Origin: Oleiphilus messinensis
GTDB taxonomy: Bacteria > Pseudomonadota > Gammaproteobacteria > Pseudomonadales > Oleiphilaceae
Reading direction: 5' to 3'
DNA length: 64,000 bases
Assembly (NCBI RefSeq): GCF_002162375.1
Contig: NZ_CP021425.1
Span: forward strand, 434,001 to 498,000
Under the pieces are notes generated by a model. It made no database searches and was not told the origin of the DNA. It worked only from the letters and a program-made list of their open reading frames with translations. The translations under genes and the position numbers were made by a program. Below are positions 34,310 through 43,452 of this stretch, piece after piece. Position 1 is the stretch's first letter; every line of letters starts with the position of its first letter.

Positions 34310-35248
34310 ATGGCCGGATTGAGCGTACTGAGCAGTCAAAAAATTGCCGCAGATATCAGCGCTGGGCTTAGTCAATGGCAGCAGCAGGGTAAATGGTTCG
34401 GTTATGCTGACCATTCCATTTTCTGTCGAATTGAAGGGCAGGGTGAACCCCTTTTGTTGATTCATGGCTTCCCTACGGCATCTTGGGACTGGCATGAAAT
34501 ATGGCCAGAACTGACCGCAAATTATAAAGTCATTGCATTGGATTTGATCGGTTTTGGGTTTTCTGACAAACCGTTAAATTATCGCTACAGCATACTTGAT
34601 CAGGCGAACCTGATAGAGGGGTTCATGCGGGAAATGGGGATTGGTCGATACCATATTCTCTGCCATGATTACGGTGTGAGTGTCGCTCAAGAGCTGCTGG
34701 CGCGACAAATGTCGCTGGATGCAGTGAGTAAGCCAACCCCGGAGGTTGCTTCGGTTGCCTTTTTGAATGGCGGATTATTTCCGGAAGAGCATCAACCGGC
34801 ATTGGTGCAACGTCTGCTCGCCAGTCCGTTAGGCTCGGTCGTGAGCCGGTTTATTACCGAGGGGTCATTCCGCTGGAATATGTGTCATATCTTTGGCGCT
34901 CATACCCAGCCGACCGCACAGCAATTACATGACCTTTGGTATTTGGTTAATTACAACAATGGCCGCGCTATTACCCATAAATTAATCCGCTACATGGAGG
35001 AGCGGCGGTGTATGCGCAATCGTTGGGTGAAAGCGCTGAATGCGCCAGTGCCCCTTTGCTTTATCAACGGCATTGCCGACCCTATTTCAGGTGCGCGCAT
35101 GGCGGACCGCTATGCTCAAAGTGTCGCTAAACCTTATGTGGTTCGAATCGCCGGTGTTGGCCACTATCCGCAACTGGAAGTACCCGATGAGGTTGTCCGG
35201 AGTTACCGCCAGTTTCGAGAGAAATCAGCTTTAATTAATGCCCATTGA
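34310..35248 (+). CDS. alpha/beta hydrolase with Asp nucleophile (dehalogenase/epoxide-hydrolase type)
   Basis: This 312-residue protein has the oxyanion motif LLIHGFPTASWDWHEIWP. The nucleophile elbow reads CHDYGVSVAQE, where the nucleophile is Asp rather than Ser. This marks haloalkane dehalogenases and epoxide hydrolases of the alpha/beta fold. The acidic partner is probably in FINGIADPISG, and the base His is in VGHYPQLEVPDEV. A cap domain lies between about residues 140 and 230. No signal peptide is seen. The substrate is unknown. Its stop codon abuts the end of the GGDEF gene on the opposite strand with no space between. Confidence 0.85.
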   Translation: MAGLSVLSSQKIAADISAGLSQWQQQGKWFGYADHSIFCRIEGQGEPLLLIHGFPTASWDWHEIWPELTANYKVIALDLIGFGFSDKPLNYRYSILDQANLIEGFMREMGIGRYHILCHDYGVSVAQELLARQMSLDAVSKPTPEVASVAFLNGGLFPEEHQPALVQRLLASPLGSVVSRFITEGSFRWNMCHIFGAHTQPTAQQLHDLWYLVNYNNGRAITHKLIRYMEERRCMRNRWVKALNAPVPLCFINGIADPISGARMADRYAQSVAKPYVVRIAGVGHYPQLEVPDEVVRSYRQFREKSALINAH

Positions 35249-36337
35249 TCATCCCAAAGAGACCGGTTTGGGTGATAGATTTGGACTGACAACCACGATA
35301 TTGCGGCCTTGATGTTTGGCTTGGTACAGTGCTTCATCCGCCCGCATCAACCAGTTCTCCCAACCTTCCCCGGCGTTGATTTCGGCGACACCGGCGCTGA
35401 TGGTAATGCGTTGTGGTGGTTTCAGTTTCGAGGCAGAAAGTTGAAACTTGCCATCCTCCACACCTGTTCTCAAGGCTTCTGCCAGGGTGTGGGCATCGAT
35501 GAGACGGGTGTTGGGCAGCAGTGCAATGAACTCCTCACCACCGTAGCGGAATAACTTGTCAGAGACGCGCAAACGGCTTGTGAGTAGTTTTGCTAGCGCT
35601 TTCAGCAAGCGATCCCCTTCTGTATGACCGATGCTGTCGTTGACCTGTTTAAAATGGTCCAAATCCAGAATGATCAGACTCGACGGTATCTGATAGCGGT
35701 GTCTGGAATAGGTTGATTCTTCCAGTGCTGCATTTAGTTCAAGACGGTTGCTGCAGCCCGTTAGCGGATCGGTGGTTGCGATTGAAACGAGCTTTCGTTG
35801 TTGAGCCGTCAACAACCAGGAAAACATGACGGCAAAACCGATACACAGTAGTTGAGTCGCGACCAAGCGGATGGCAATAGTGGGATCCTGAGTTAGCATA
35901 GCAATGGTTGTTACTGCGCTAAAAAAGATCAAAGCACCGATTGTCGCTTGACGTAAGGGCAACAGGAGAAAATATGTGGCAATTGCGGGGTAGGCCCACA
36001 GCAGGCCAATCAAACCATTTAACGTGCAGGAATACAGTACCAGTCCGGAGGAAAGCAGCACGAGCCCCCAACCATTGAAAAGGTAGTGTTGATGTTTAAA
36101 AAGGACGTACGCAACCACACTGTTATAGAGTGCAAAGACCAGAATAGCCAGAGTCAGGAGCATATTGCCCTGTGAAAACTGCAAAAGTGCAAATGGCAGA
36201 ACCAATAGCGTGGCCAGAACATGAATATAAGTACTAAACTGCTGTCTGGTTTGCAGAATAATTTCTGATGGCGTTACTAGGGTCTGTTGTGGCTGCGGAT
36301 TGAACTGCTCGGGTTCTTGTCCCTCAGGTTTTACCAT
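35249..36337 (-). CDS. membrane GGDEF protein (diguanylate cyclase)
   Basis: From ATG 36337 the protein has 362 residues. The N-terminal half holds five to six hydrophobic helices (about residues 30-190: HVLATLLVLPFALLQFS, LLTLAILVFALYNSVVAYVLF, LVLLSSGLVLYSCTL, LLCIGFAVMFSWLL). The GGDEF domain follows: DPLTGCSNRLEL, ILDLDHFKQVNDSIGHTEGD and the intact loop RYGGEEF. It should make cyclic di-GMP; the membrane part is not a named sensor I can identify. The frame remains open to 36487, but ATG 36337 is the first Met with a normal N-terminus; its ribosome-binding site is weak. Confidence 0.88.
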   Translation of the reverse strand: MVKPEGQEPEQFNPQPQQTLVTPSEIILQTRQQFSTYIHVLATLLVLPFALLQFSQGNMLLTLAILVFALYNSVVAYVLFKHQHYLFNGWGLVLLSSGLVLYSCTLNGLIGLLWAYPAIATYFLLLPLRQATIGALIFFSAVTTIAMLTQDPTIAIRLVATQLLCIGFAVMFSWLLTAQQRKLVSIATTDPLTGCSNRLELNAALEESTYSRHRYQIPSSLIILDLDHFKQVNDSIGHTEGDRLLKALAKLLTSRLRVSDKLFRYGGEEFIALLPNTRLIDAHTLAEALRTGVEDGKFQLSASKLKPPQRITISAGVAEINAGEGWENWLMRADEALYQAKHQGRNIVVVSPNLSPKPVSLG

Positions 36338-36532
36338 GTTGTTTAGGTGAGCCTTGTTGTGATTTGGAGTCGATCGCGACGTGTTTAGGGTATTCAACCA
36401 TATTTTAGCCCTGTACTTGTTAGTATAGCGTAATCCAGGCCGCTGAAAACGTATGCCACCCTGGCAAACTCGATATGGTGAAACCATCTCACCTGTGGTT
36501 AAATTTCAGCTTCTCAATTTGACTCGGGGTAT

Positions 36533-37435
36533 GTGGTTTTGGAACAAGTGGTCACGTTGCACAGTGGAATTCGTATTTGTTATCAGGATCTGGGACCCGA
36601 AGAGGGGCCGGTGTTGCTATTGATTATGGGCCTGGCCTGCCAGATGACGGCCTGGCCGCCAGCCTTGGTCGATGAGTTCTTGGCGAAGGGCTACCGGGTT
36701 GTTTTGTTTGATAACCGGGATATCGGGCTGTCCTCGGAAATAAAAGCCAAGTTGAAGCTGTCACCACCTGTGGCCTTTATGCAGTACAAAATGGGATTGT
36801 CAGTTGAGGCCCCTTACAGCCTGTATGATATGGCAGATGATGTGGTTGGCTTGCTGGATTTGCTGGCGATCAAATCTGCCCACGCCGTTGGTATCTCGAT
36901 GGGGGGAATGATTACGCAAATTCTTGCCGCCCGTCATCCTGAAAGAATCCAATCTGCGAGCATTCTGATGTCTTCTGACAATCATCCAAGGCGAAATCCG
37001 GGCCCGGAGTTGAAAGCATTGTGGGTGATGAATGGCAGCGGTGTAAAAGGACACCATCTTGAGGCGGCAAAAGCGCGATCTCTGGCCTTCTGGCGGGTTG
37101 TTCAGAGTCCGGGTTTCGCAGTCAGTGAAGCAGATATCGAGCTGTCCTTTGAACGCAATTATCATCGGAGTTATCGGCCCGCCGGCATCCTCAGGCAAAT
37201 GCGTGCCATAATGGCAACCGGAGCCTTGTCGCACTTGCACCGCTATATCAATACCCCGGTGTTAATTATTCATGGTGATGCAGACCCTCTAGTCCGGCCA
37301 GCCTGTGGCAAGCGATTACATGAGCGCATTTCGGGTAGCCGAATGGAGATGATTCAAGGCCTTGGCCATGATCTGCCCGGAGGGGTATTGCCAAAGTTGG
37401 TGTCATTAATTGACGGGCATGTCAGTGCTCAATAA
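36533..37435 (+). CDS. alpha/beta hydrolase with Ser nucleophile
   Basis: The 300-residue protein has LLLIMGLACQMTAWP (oxyanion loop) and DNRDIGLSSE after strand 4. The nucleophile elbow is VGISMGGMITQ, the acidic strand VLIIHGDADPLVRP and the final His is in LGHDLPGG. This set is typical of the large 2-hydroxymuconate/aclacinomycin-esterase-like group whose substrates vary. It starts with GTG 36533, with only GGGG before it. It lies in a different frame and orientation from the GGDEF gene behind it and is followed by a decayed permease gene. Confidence 0.85.
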   Translation: MVLEQVVTLHSGIRICYQDLGPEEGPVLLLIMGLACQMTAWPPALVDEFLAKGYRVVLFDNRDIGLSSEIKAKLKLSPPVAFMQYKMGLSVEAPYSLYDMADDVVGLLDLLAIKSAHAVGISMGGMITQILAARHPERIQSASILMSSDNHPRRNPGPELKALWVMNGSGVKGHHLEAAKARSLAFWRVVQSPGFAVSEADIELSFERNYHRSYRPAGILRQMRAIMATGALSHLHRYINTPVLIIHGDADPLVRPACGKRLHERISGSRMEMIQGLGHDLPGGVLPKLVSLIDGHVSAQ

Positions 37436-37483
37436 ATCTATGTGACGACCCACGTTGTGCTCTGTGAGGAGGCAAGGTTTGCT

Positions 37484-37860
37484 TCAAAAAAATGTTGCCA
37501 GTACCAAGGGGGAATCAATAGACTGGCCAAATTGCCACACATTACAATGGTGGCTACTTCCGTCGGCTGATTCTGGTAGCGCTCCGCAATAATGTAGTTC
37601 TAGACTGCAGGAGGCAAAGCGCCAAATAGTATCAGTGCGGATTGCTGCTCTCCATCCAGCGGCAGCAGTGAGCTGGCGATCAGCGCACATAGCACGCCTG
37701 CCAACGACCCACCGAGGCACCAATCATAGCGGGTTTACTGATTTTCAAACCGGTTTCCGAGATTCAGACCTTCAAGGTAACCCACATTAGCGGAATTGCG
37801 AGAGCTTTGGGGATGCTCCAGTTAAGCAACCTCTGTTGTGGACATGCTTCAGGTGTACCC
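37484..37860 (-). pseudogene. decayed AEC-family permease, C-terminal remnant
   Basis: On the minus strand the sequence codes, in pieces, for the end of an auxin-efflux-carrier (AEC) family transporter. Read in order, the pieces are KALAIPLMWVTLKV, then GSLAGVLCALIASSLLPL, LILFGALPPAV, NYIIAERYQNQPTEVATI, VMCGNLASLLI and PLVLATFF. A TAG stop interrupts between ALPPAV and NYI, and at least three frame changes are needed, one at a CCCCC run near 37510. The N-terminal two thirds of such a protein (normally about 300 residues) are gone. The region is dead and surrounded by intact genes. Confidence 0.8.
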
Positions 37861-38035
37861 AATCTTCTGTATCAGTTGGAAAATAATGATTTGTCAGTTT
37901 TTGCTATACTGCCAGAGATGGGGTGTTAAACCTATAAAAATAACATGGCTGAGCTCAGAGCGGTCGACAATCAACAGGCTTTCCAATGGAATGTTGTATT
38001 CCTGAAAGCACAGAGACGGGTACTAACTTCCCGGT

Positions 38036-40480
38036 ATGTCCTTAAAACTAAAATATACACTGGCACTGTTGATACTGGCGGTAATCAGCATTAGTTTGTT
38101 CAGCTGGGTATCGCGCCATAAAATGGATGAGGTTTTACGTCAGGAAACATTTAACCGTATCGCGGATACGCTTACGCTGATTCAAACGTCATTTGCTCAA
38201 ACCTTGTCTTCTGCCAGTGCCAATCTGGTCTTGTACAGCCAGGATACTTCATTGCAGCGCTATCTTCTGAATGGCGCAGAATTGGATCGACGTTTGGTAT
38301 TGCAAAACTGGCAGCAGATTCTGGAGCAGTTTCCAGAGTATCAGGAACTGGTTCTGATTAATGCGGACAAATACGAGTCCGTGCGGATGGTTCAGACGGC
38401 TGTCCCCAACAAACACCCGGAAGATTATTCCCGACTGCTGGATCTTGCCCGGGCTCACCCCGGAACCAGTATTCATGAAATTGTCTATCACGAAGATTTT
38501 CAAACCTACAGTCTGGTGATTTACCGTGCATTGAGCAGCTCAGCGCTGTTAAAACACGCACCTGTTTTGCGCTTGTCGGTGAATTTAAACTGGATTCAAG
38601 ACATCATGTCGGAGCCCCCATTCAGTCAGGATACTTATGTTTTTCTGGTTGAATCTCACTTGGGGGAAGTGATGAGTGATCCCCGGCAGCGGGATGCGAT
38701 CCTGTTCCTGATGTCGAGCAGCTATGGCAGTGTGGCCGAGTTTTCCAGACATAAGCCGGCTCGGCGGCAACTGCAGGTCGCAGATCAGCGCTATTTTCTT
38801 GACCATCGTCCCCTGATTAACCGTTGGCAGCTCTATATTTCCGTACCGAACCACGCCATCAGCTCACGTTACGATGTCTTTGCAATTGAATTGATACTGG
38901 TTATTGCGATTACCGGTATTTCAATCGGGCTGATTCTTTATCTGCTATTCAACCGTTTGGTTCTCATTCCCCTAAATGCGCTCACCTCGCAAACCAACAG
39001 GGTATTGGATGATTCGGCGGAGTTGATCGAGCTGGTTCCCCGCAGGGATGAAATCGGACACTTACAGGACGCGTTCGTTGAATTACGGCAAAAGGTTCGT
39101 CAAAACACCCGTGACTTACAGGTGCAAGCGACCACTGACTCGCTGACCGGATTACCCAATCGTTTGGCCTTGATGGATATTCTGCAATCTGCAATCCATG
39201 TTCCGAAAGGTATACGAAGCCGGCTGGCACTGATGTTTATCGACCTCGACGGGTTCAAGCAAGTTAATGATGTGATGGGACATGAAACGGGCGATTTGCT
39301 CTTGAAGGAAGTCACCCAGCGTCTGCTTTGTATCAAAACCGCTCATCAGCCCCCCAGGCTCTTGAGTGTTGCCCGGCTTGGTGGTGATGAATTCACTGTG
39401 GTGTTGGAGCTACAGGATGAAACCCTGGCGGATGAAGTGACCACCATTGCGCATGTGGCAGACAGTATCATCGACCAGTTACGGTCGGGCTTTTTGCTGG
39501 AAGAACGCGAAGCCTTCGTCGGGGCCAGTGTCGGGATCGCTTTGTATCCGGATGATGCAGACAATATTCCGGATCTGCTTAAATATGCAGATATCGCGAT
39601 GTATGAAGCAAAAAGTTTGGGCAAAATGCGCTACGAGTTTTTCCAGCCCAAAATGGCGGCCAGTCAAAAAGCCCAGTTGGATCTCGAAAATGTGATTAGC
39701 CATGCCCTCGAACATGATGAATTTGAAGTGGTCTTTCAGCCAAAGATTGATATTAAAGGGGGTAAAGTCGCCGGATTTGAAGCATTGGCGCGACTGAACT
39801 CCAGTAAAATGGGATGGGTGGGTCCCCATGAGTTTATTCCTGCAGCGGAAGAAAAAGGGCTCATTGATTACATCACGCTATTGGTTTGTGAGCGGTCATG
39901 TGCATTCATTAACGCCATGGGCGAAGTACCGGATGATTTCAAAATTTCGATCAACATATCACCGATTCAAATCGCGGATTCCCGGTTATTCCGGGAATTG
40001 CAAAGCATGATATCCAAGGCTGAGGTGCCCTATAAACATATTGAATATGAAGTGACAGAGAATTCATTGATCAAAAATGAAGAGAAAAGCCGTCGGCAGT
40101 TGGACATTCAGCGCTCACTCGGCTTTTCAACAGCGCTTGATGATTTCGGCGTGGGGTATTCTTCCCTGGGCCACTTAAAACGTTTTTCATTTTGTACCCT
40201 CAAAATTGATCGTATTTTTGTCGATGATGTCCATCATGACGGGGTCAGTAAAGTCATATTGAAAGCGATTATCGAAATGGCCAATTCGCTGAACATGACT
40301 GTGGTTGCCGAGGGGGTGGAAACGGTCGACCAGCTCGACACCATGCTGGATCTGGGCATTGATCATGTGCAAGGTTATCTGTTCTCGAAACCGCTTGCGG
40401 CACAGGTAGCATTGGACTTTCTTGCGCACTTTGCTTATCCCTCAGAATTACAGGCATTGGGCGCGTCAGCGCATCGTTAA
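38036..40480 (+). CDS. membrane GGDEF-EAL protein with periplasmic sensor and HAMP
   Basis: The protein has 814 residues. TM1 is at about 8-26, a periplasmic domain at about 30-275, TM2 at about 280-305 (IELILVIAITGISIGLILYLLF) and a HAMP domain at about 305-360. GGDEF lies at about 370-535 (DSLTGLPNRLAL, IDLDGFKQVNDVMGHETGD, RLGGDEF intact). EAL lies at about 550-800 (FEALARL, YEVTEN, LDDFGVGYSSL, LKIDRIFV, AEGVET, QGYLFSKPL). Both catalytic sets look complete, so it may synthesise or degrade cyclic di-GMP depending on its signal. The periplasmic part is alpha/beta and Cache-like in length but not assigned. The ribosome-binding site is weak. Confidence 0.92.
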   Translation: MSLKLKYTLALLILAVISISLFSWVSRHKMDEVLRQETFNRIADTLTLIQTSFAQTLSSASANLVLYSQDTSLQRYLLNGAELDRRLVLQNWQQILEQFPEYQELVLINADKYESVRMVQTAVPNKHPEDYSRLLDLARAHPGTSIHEIVYHEDFQTYSLVIYRALSSSALLKHAPVLRLSVNLNWIQDIMSEPPFSQDTYVFLVESHLGEVMSDPRQRDAILFLMSSSYGSVAEFSRHKPARRQLQVADQRYFLDHRPLINRWQLYISVPNHAISSRYDVFAIELILVIAITGISIGLILYLLFNRLVLIPLNALTSQTNRVLDDSAELIELVPRRDEIGHLQDAFVELRQKVRQNTRDLQVQATTDSLTGLPNRLALMDILQSAIHVPKGIRSRLALMFIDLDGFKQVNDVMGHETGDLLLKEVTQRLLCIKTAHQPPRLLSVARLGGDEFTVVLELQDETLADEVTTIAHVADSIIDQLRSGFLLEEREAFVGASVGIALYPDDADNIPDLLKYADIAMYEAKSLGKMRYEFFQPKMAASQKAQLDLENVISHALEHDEFEVVFQPKIDIKGGKVAGFEALARLNSSKMGWVGPHEFIPAAEEKGLIDYITLLVCERSCAFINAMGEVPDDFKISINISPIQIADSRLFRELQSMISKAEVPYKHIEYEVTENSLIKNEEKSRRQLDIQRSLGFSTALDDFGVGYSSLGHLKRFSFCTLKIDRIFVDDVHHDGVSKVILKAIIEMANSLNMTVVAEGVETVDQLDTMLDLGIDHVQGYLFSKPLAAQVALDFLAHFAYPSELQALGASAHR

Positions 40481-40605
40481 GAGGGGCTGAAGCGAATAAT
40501 CAGGGGTGGATTTTTTGTTTTCGGCAGTGTTTAATGGTGCTGTTCAGTTTTGCTATGAACGTGCCGTAATTGCCTCGCTTGTCTTTGCCAGAACTCGCTC
40601 AGTAT

Positions 40606-40629
40606 CAGAATACATGCTGATATTCTGAC
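40606..40629. promoter_or_regulatory. hairpin in the gap before the PA2779-type gene
   Basis: TCAGAATA and TATTCTGA form an eight-base perfect stem with an eight-base loop, 90 bases before ATG 40719. It has no T run, so an operator or leader structure is as likely as a terminator. Confidence 0.35.
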
Positions 40630-40718
40630 CGCTACTATGAGGGCTGTCGTTTGTAATAACGATCTGGTTTGCCTTCATATCTAACTTCTATTGGTATTAA
40701 GTAAAAGGATATCTTGTT

Positions 40719-41129
40719 ATGCCCCGTTTACAGGAATTAAAGCGCTATATTGCCCTGATTACCTCATTCGCTATTTTCTTTCTCGGTCTGCAATCCTCTG
40801 TAGTTCGTGCGGCGATGGTCTCAACCGAGAGCCAATTGGTGCAGGTGCAACAGCAAGTCGATCTGAAGGAAATACAGGAAACGGTTGCCAGCGATGAAGC
40901 CCGTAAGCTATTGAGCGACTGGGGCCTGTCCCCGGAACAGGTTGATCAGCGTGTGGCTAAAATGACACCGGCGGAAGTGGCTGAGTTTAATGCAAAATTG
41001 AATGACATGCCGGCAGGTGGGACCAGTGTTATTGGTGTTGTGTTATTTATTTTCCTGGTTCTGATCGTGCTTGATTTGTTGGGAACGACCAATATATTCC
41101 CGGTCATCAAACCCATAGATCAGTATTAA
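40719..41129 (+). CDS. PA2779-family protein
   Basis: This 136-residue protein has a signal-like segment (YIALITSFAIFFLGLQSSVV), a soluble helical middle part (EARKLLSDWGLSPEQVDQRVAKMTPAEVAEFNAKLNDMPAGG) and a C-terminal membrane helix (VIGVVLFIFLVLIVLDLLGTTNIFP). This set is typical of the PA2779 family of Pseudomonas and relatives. AAGGA lies nine bases before ATG 40719. The gene for a PA2778-type cysteine peptidase follows after about 70 bases, the same order as in other genomes. The function is unknown; conservation of the pair suggests the peptidase acts on it or with it. Confidence 0.88.
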   Translation: MPRLQELKRYIALITSFAIFFLGLQSSVVRAAMVSTESQLVQVQQQVDLKEIQETVASDEARKLLSDWGLSPEQVDQRVAKMTPAEVAEFNAKLNDMPAGGTSVIGVVLFIFLVLIVLDLLGTTNIFPVIKPIDQY

Positions 41130-41201
41130 TCTAACTTGCATCGGTACTGTTGCTCGATATGGATACAGTCGCCAGATATCAGAGACAATGGTAAGCCAAG
41201 C

Positions 41202-42227
41202 ATGTGGGTGCAAAAACGTTTAGCCGTGCTAATCATGGTAATCCTGTTTGGTGTGAGCGGATGTGCCATTATGGGGCCCTCCGCCGAGCAGGCCGCTGCT
41301 CAATGGCGCGCGGTTTTATCCAAGCACAGGGTCGAGCTGGATTCGGTTCCATTTTTCCCCCAGGAACAGTTCCAGTGCGGTCCTGCTGCGCTGGCCACAG
41401 TTCTGGCCTACCGCGGTGTTGACGTAAATCCGAAAGCTCTTGTAGATGCGGTTTATACTCCCGGCAAGGAGGGCAGTTTCCCGCTTGATATGGTTGCCAC
41501 TGCGCGGGATTTTGGTTTTCTGGTCTACCCGCTTGAGGGTAATTTGGCAAACCTGCTCCGGGAGGTAGCGGCAAATAACCCCGTGCTGGTGTTGCAAAAT
41601 CTTGGTTTCAGCTGGTATCCACAGTGGCACTACGCTGTCGTCGTCGGGTATGACCTGGAGCGGATGGTCGTGTGGCTGCGCTCAGGTGTGGAACGTCGAC
41701 AGGAAATGACCTTCTCCCTGTTTCAGCGTACCTGGCGCAATGCCGACAACTGGGCGCAGGTCGTGGCACCTCCTGAGACGATGCCCACTACCGCGGATTT
41801 GCCGGGCTATATTCGTGCCGCCCAGGACTTGTTAACATCCGGGCACTCAGCTGCGCTTAACGCCTTTTTGGCGGCAACCAAGCGGTGGCCGGCATCAACA
41901 TTATCCTGGTTGAGTCTGGGTAACGCAGCGTATCAAATGTCGGATCACTCAACTGCGGCGAAAGCATTTTCCGAACATGTCCATCTGCAACCTGAAAATC
42001 CGGATGGCTGGAACAATCTAGCCTACAGTCTTCAGCAATTACATTGCCCGACGGCACTCGAGGCCATAGCCTGTGCGGTAAAGCTGGCACCAGGAAATCT
42101 GAATGTGTTGAATTCCCAACGGGAACTCAAGCAGCAGGTTGCTCAGAAATCAGCGACTGACGGCATGATTGACCGCACGTTCACTCCATCACAGTGCGCC
42201 ATTCCGGCGTGCCCGGCCTTGCTCTGA
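41202..42227 (+). CDS. PA2778-family cysteine peptidase lipoprotein with TPR
   Basis: From ATG 41202 the protein has 341 residues. A signal peptide ends in lipobox VSGC at about residue 20. A C39-like papain-fold domain spans about 45-180, with the catalytic Cys in FQCGPAALATVLAYRG and the His in WHYAVVVGYD. TPR motifs follow at about 200-300 (STLSWLSLGNAAYQMSD, AKAFSEHVHLQPENPDGWNNLAYSL). The TPR part suggests that it recognises a protein partner. The longer frame from 41136 has no hydrophobic start and is unlikely. It forms a pair with the PA2779-type gene in front. Confidence 0.88.
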   Translation: MWVQKRLAVLIMVILFGVSGCAIMGPSAEQAAAQWRAVLSKHRVELDSVPFFPQEQFQCGPAALATVLAYRGVDVNPKALVDAVYTPGKEGSFPLDMVATARDFGFLVYPLEGNLANLLREVAANNPVLVLQNLGFSWYPQWHYAVVVGYDLERMVVWLRSGVERRQEMTFSLFQRTWRNADNWAQVVAPPETMPTTADLPGYIRAAQDLLTSGHSAALNAFLAATKRWPASTLSWLSLGNAAYQMSDHSTAAKAFSEHVHLQPENPDGWNNLAYSLQQLHCPTALEAIACAVKLAPGNLNVLNSQRELKQQVAQKSATDGMIDRTFTPSQCAIPACPALL

Positions 42228-42289
42228 TTCTTCGGTATTCTTGCAAAATATACACAACACCCCCTAATATCAGGGAACTTTCCGGTTTT

Positions 42290-42306
42290 TTTGCATCTAA
42301 TGCAAA
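42290..42306. promoter_or_regulatory. perfect palindrome upstream of arsM, candidate operator
   Basis: TTTGCAT-CTA-ATGCAAA is a seven-base perfect dyad 46 bases before the arsM start. The position suits repression, possibly by an ArsR-type regulator encoded elsewhere. A half copy (TGCATC) follows at 42312. Confidence 0.4.
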
Positions 42307-42352
42307 GAGCCTGCATCTATTTTTTCAATAAACGCTTTTTAGGATGTAATGC

Positions 42353-43402
42353 ATGCAAAGCGATGTACAAGAATACTATGGTAAGACACTCACCGGGTCG
42401 GAAGACCTGCAAACTAATGCCTGCTGTACCGCCAGTGAGCCGCCCGCGCACCTGAAAGAAATTCTGTGCAAGATTCATGATGAGGTGATGGCGAAATATT
42501 ATGGCTGTGGCCTGATTGCGCCAGACGAGTTAAAAGGTACCCATATTCTGGACTTGGGCAGTGGTGCTGGCCGGGATTGCTACGTGCTTAGTGCCATGGT
42601 CGGAGAGCAGGGGTCGGTTACCGGTGTCGATATGACGGATGAGCAGTTGGCGGTGGCCAATGCGCATCTGGATTACCATCGTGAGGCATTCGGTTATGCC
42701 AAGTCCAATGTTCGATTTGTCAAAGGTTACCTGGAACAGCTGCATGAGCTGGATCTGGCCGAAAACCACTTCGATATCATTGTTTCTAACTGCGTGCTTA
42801 ACCTGTGCACGGACAAAGCTGCGGTATTACGCCATGCCTATAATTTGTTAAAGCCGGGCGGGGAGTTGTACTTTTCTGATGTTTATGCAGCACGCCGTAT
42901 TCCACCCGAGCTTGCCAAAGACCCCGTTTTATATGGCGAGTGTTTAAGTGGCGCGCTGTACTGGAATGATTTCCTGGCGTTGGCGAAGCAGGCTGGATTT
43001 GCAGACCCCCGTTTAGTTGAAGATCGACCCCTGACGATCGAGAACGCTAAAATACAGGAAAGATTGGGTAATCTGGAGTTTTATTCTGCGACTTACCGCC
43101 TGTTTAAGCTGGATGCACTTGAGCCAGCGTGTGAGGATTACGGACAGGCTGTGCGCTATAAGGGAACGATTGCATCTGCACCCAACGGTTTTTTGTTGGA
43201 CAAGCATCATTATATCGAGACCGGGCGTGTTTTCCCGGTCTGCGGCAACACCTATCGGATGCTGAAGGATACCCGTTTCAAGTCTCATTTCGAATTTTAC
43301 GGTGATTGGTCCACACACTATGGAATATTTGATGGTTGTGGCACCAGCATACCTTTTGATGCGGACTGGGAAACGGGCCATGACGGCGGTGGCTGCTGTT
43401 GA
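42353..43402 (+). CDS. arsM: arsenite S-adenosylmethionine methyltransferase ArsM
   Basis: This 349-residue enzyme methylates arsenite to volatile or less toxic forms. It has the SAM motif ILDLGSGAGRDCYVLS and the arsenic-binding cysteines: C24/C25 near the N-terminus, C76 in GRDCYVL, C197 in ECLSGALYW and C260 in EPACEDYG. These fit the four conserved cysteines of the family. The C-terminus ends GGGCC, a further metalloid-binding tail common in bacterial ArsM. AGGA lies nine bases before ATG 42353. The arsenate reductase gene follows about 50 bases later. No arsR, arsB or acr3 gene is present on either side. Confidence 0.94.
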   Translation: MQSDVQEYYGKTLTGSEDLQTNACCTASEPPAHLKEILCKIHDEVMAKYYGCGLIAPDELKGTHILDLGSGAGRDCYVLSAMVGEQGSVTGVDMTDEQLAVANAHLDYHREAFGYAKSNVRFVKGYLEQLHELDLAENHFDIIVSNCVLNLCTDKAAVLRHAYNLLKPGGELYFSDVYAARRIPPELAKDPVLYGECLSGALYWNDFLALAKQAGFADPRLVEDRPLTIENAKIQERLGNLEFYSATYRLFKLDALEPACEDYGQAVRYKGTIASAPNGFLLDKHHYIETGRVFPVCGNTYRMLKDTRFKSHFEFYGDWSTHYGIFDGCGTSIPFDADWETGHDGGGCC

Positions 43403-43452
43403 TCTGCAGGGTTGTGGCTAACAGGATTGAGTGATTCAAGAGAGGCACGCTT

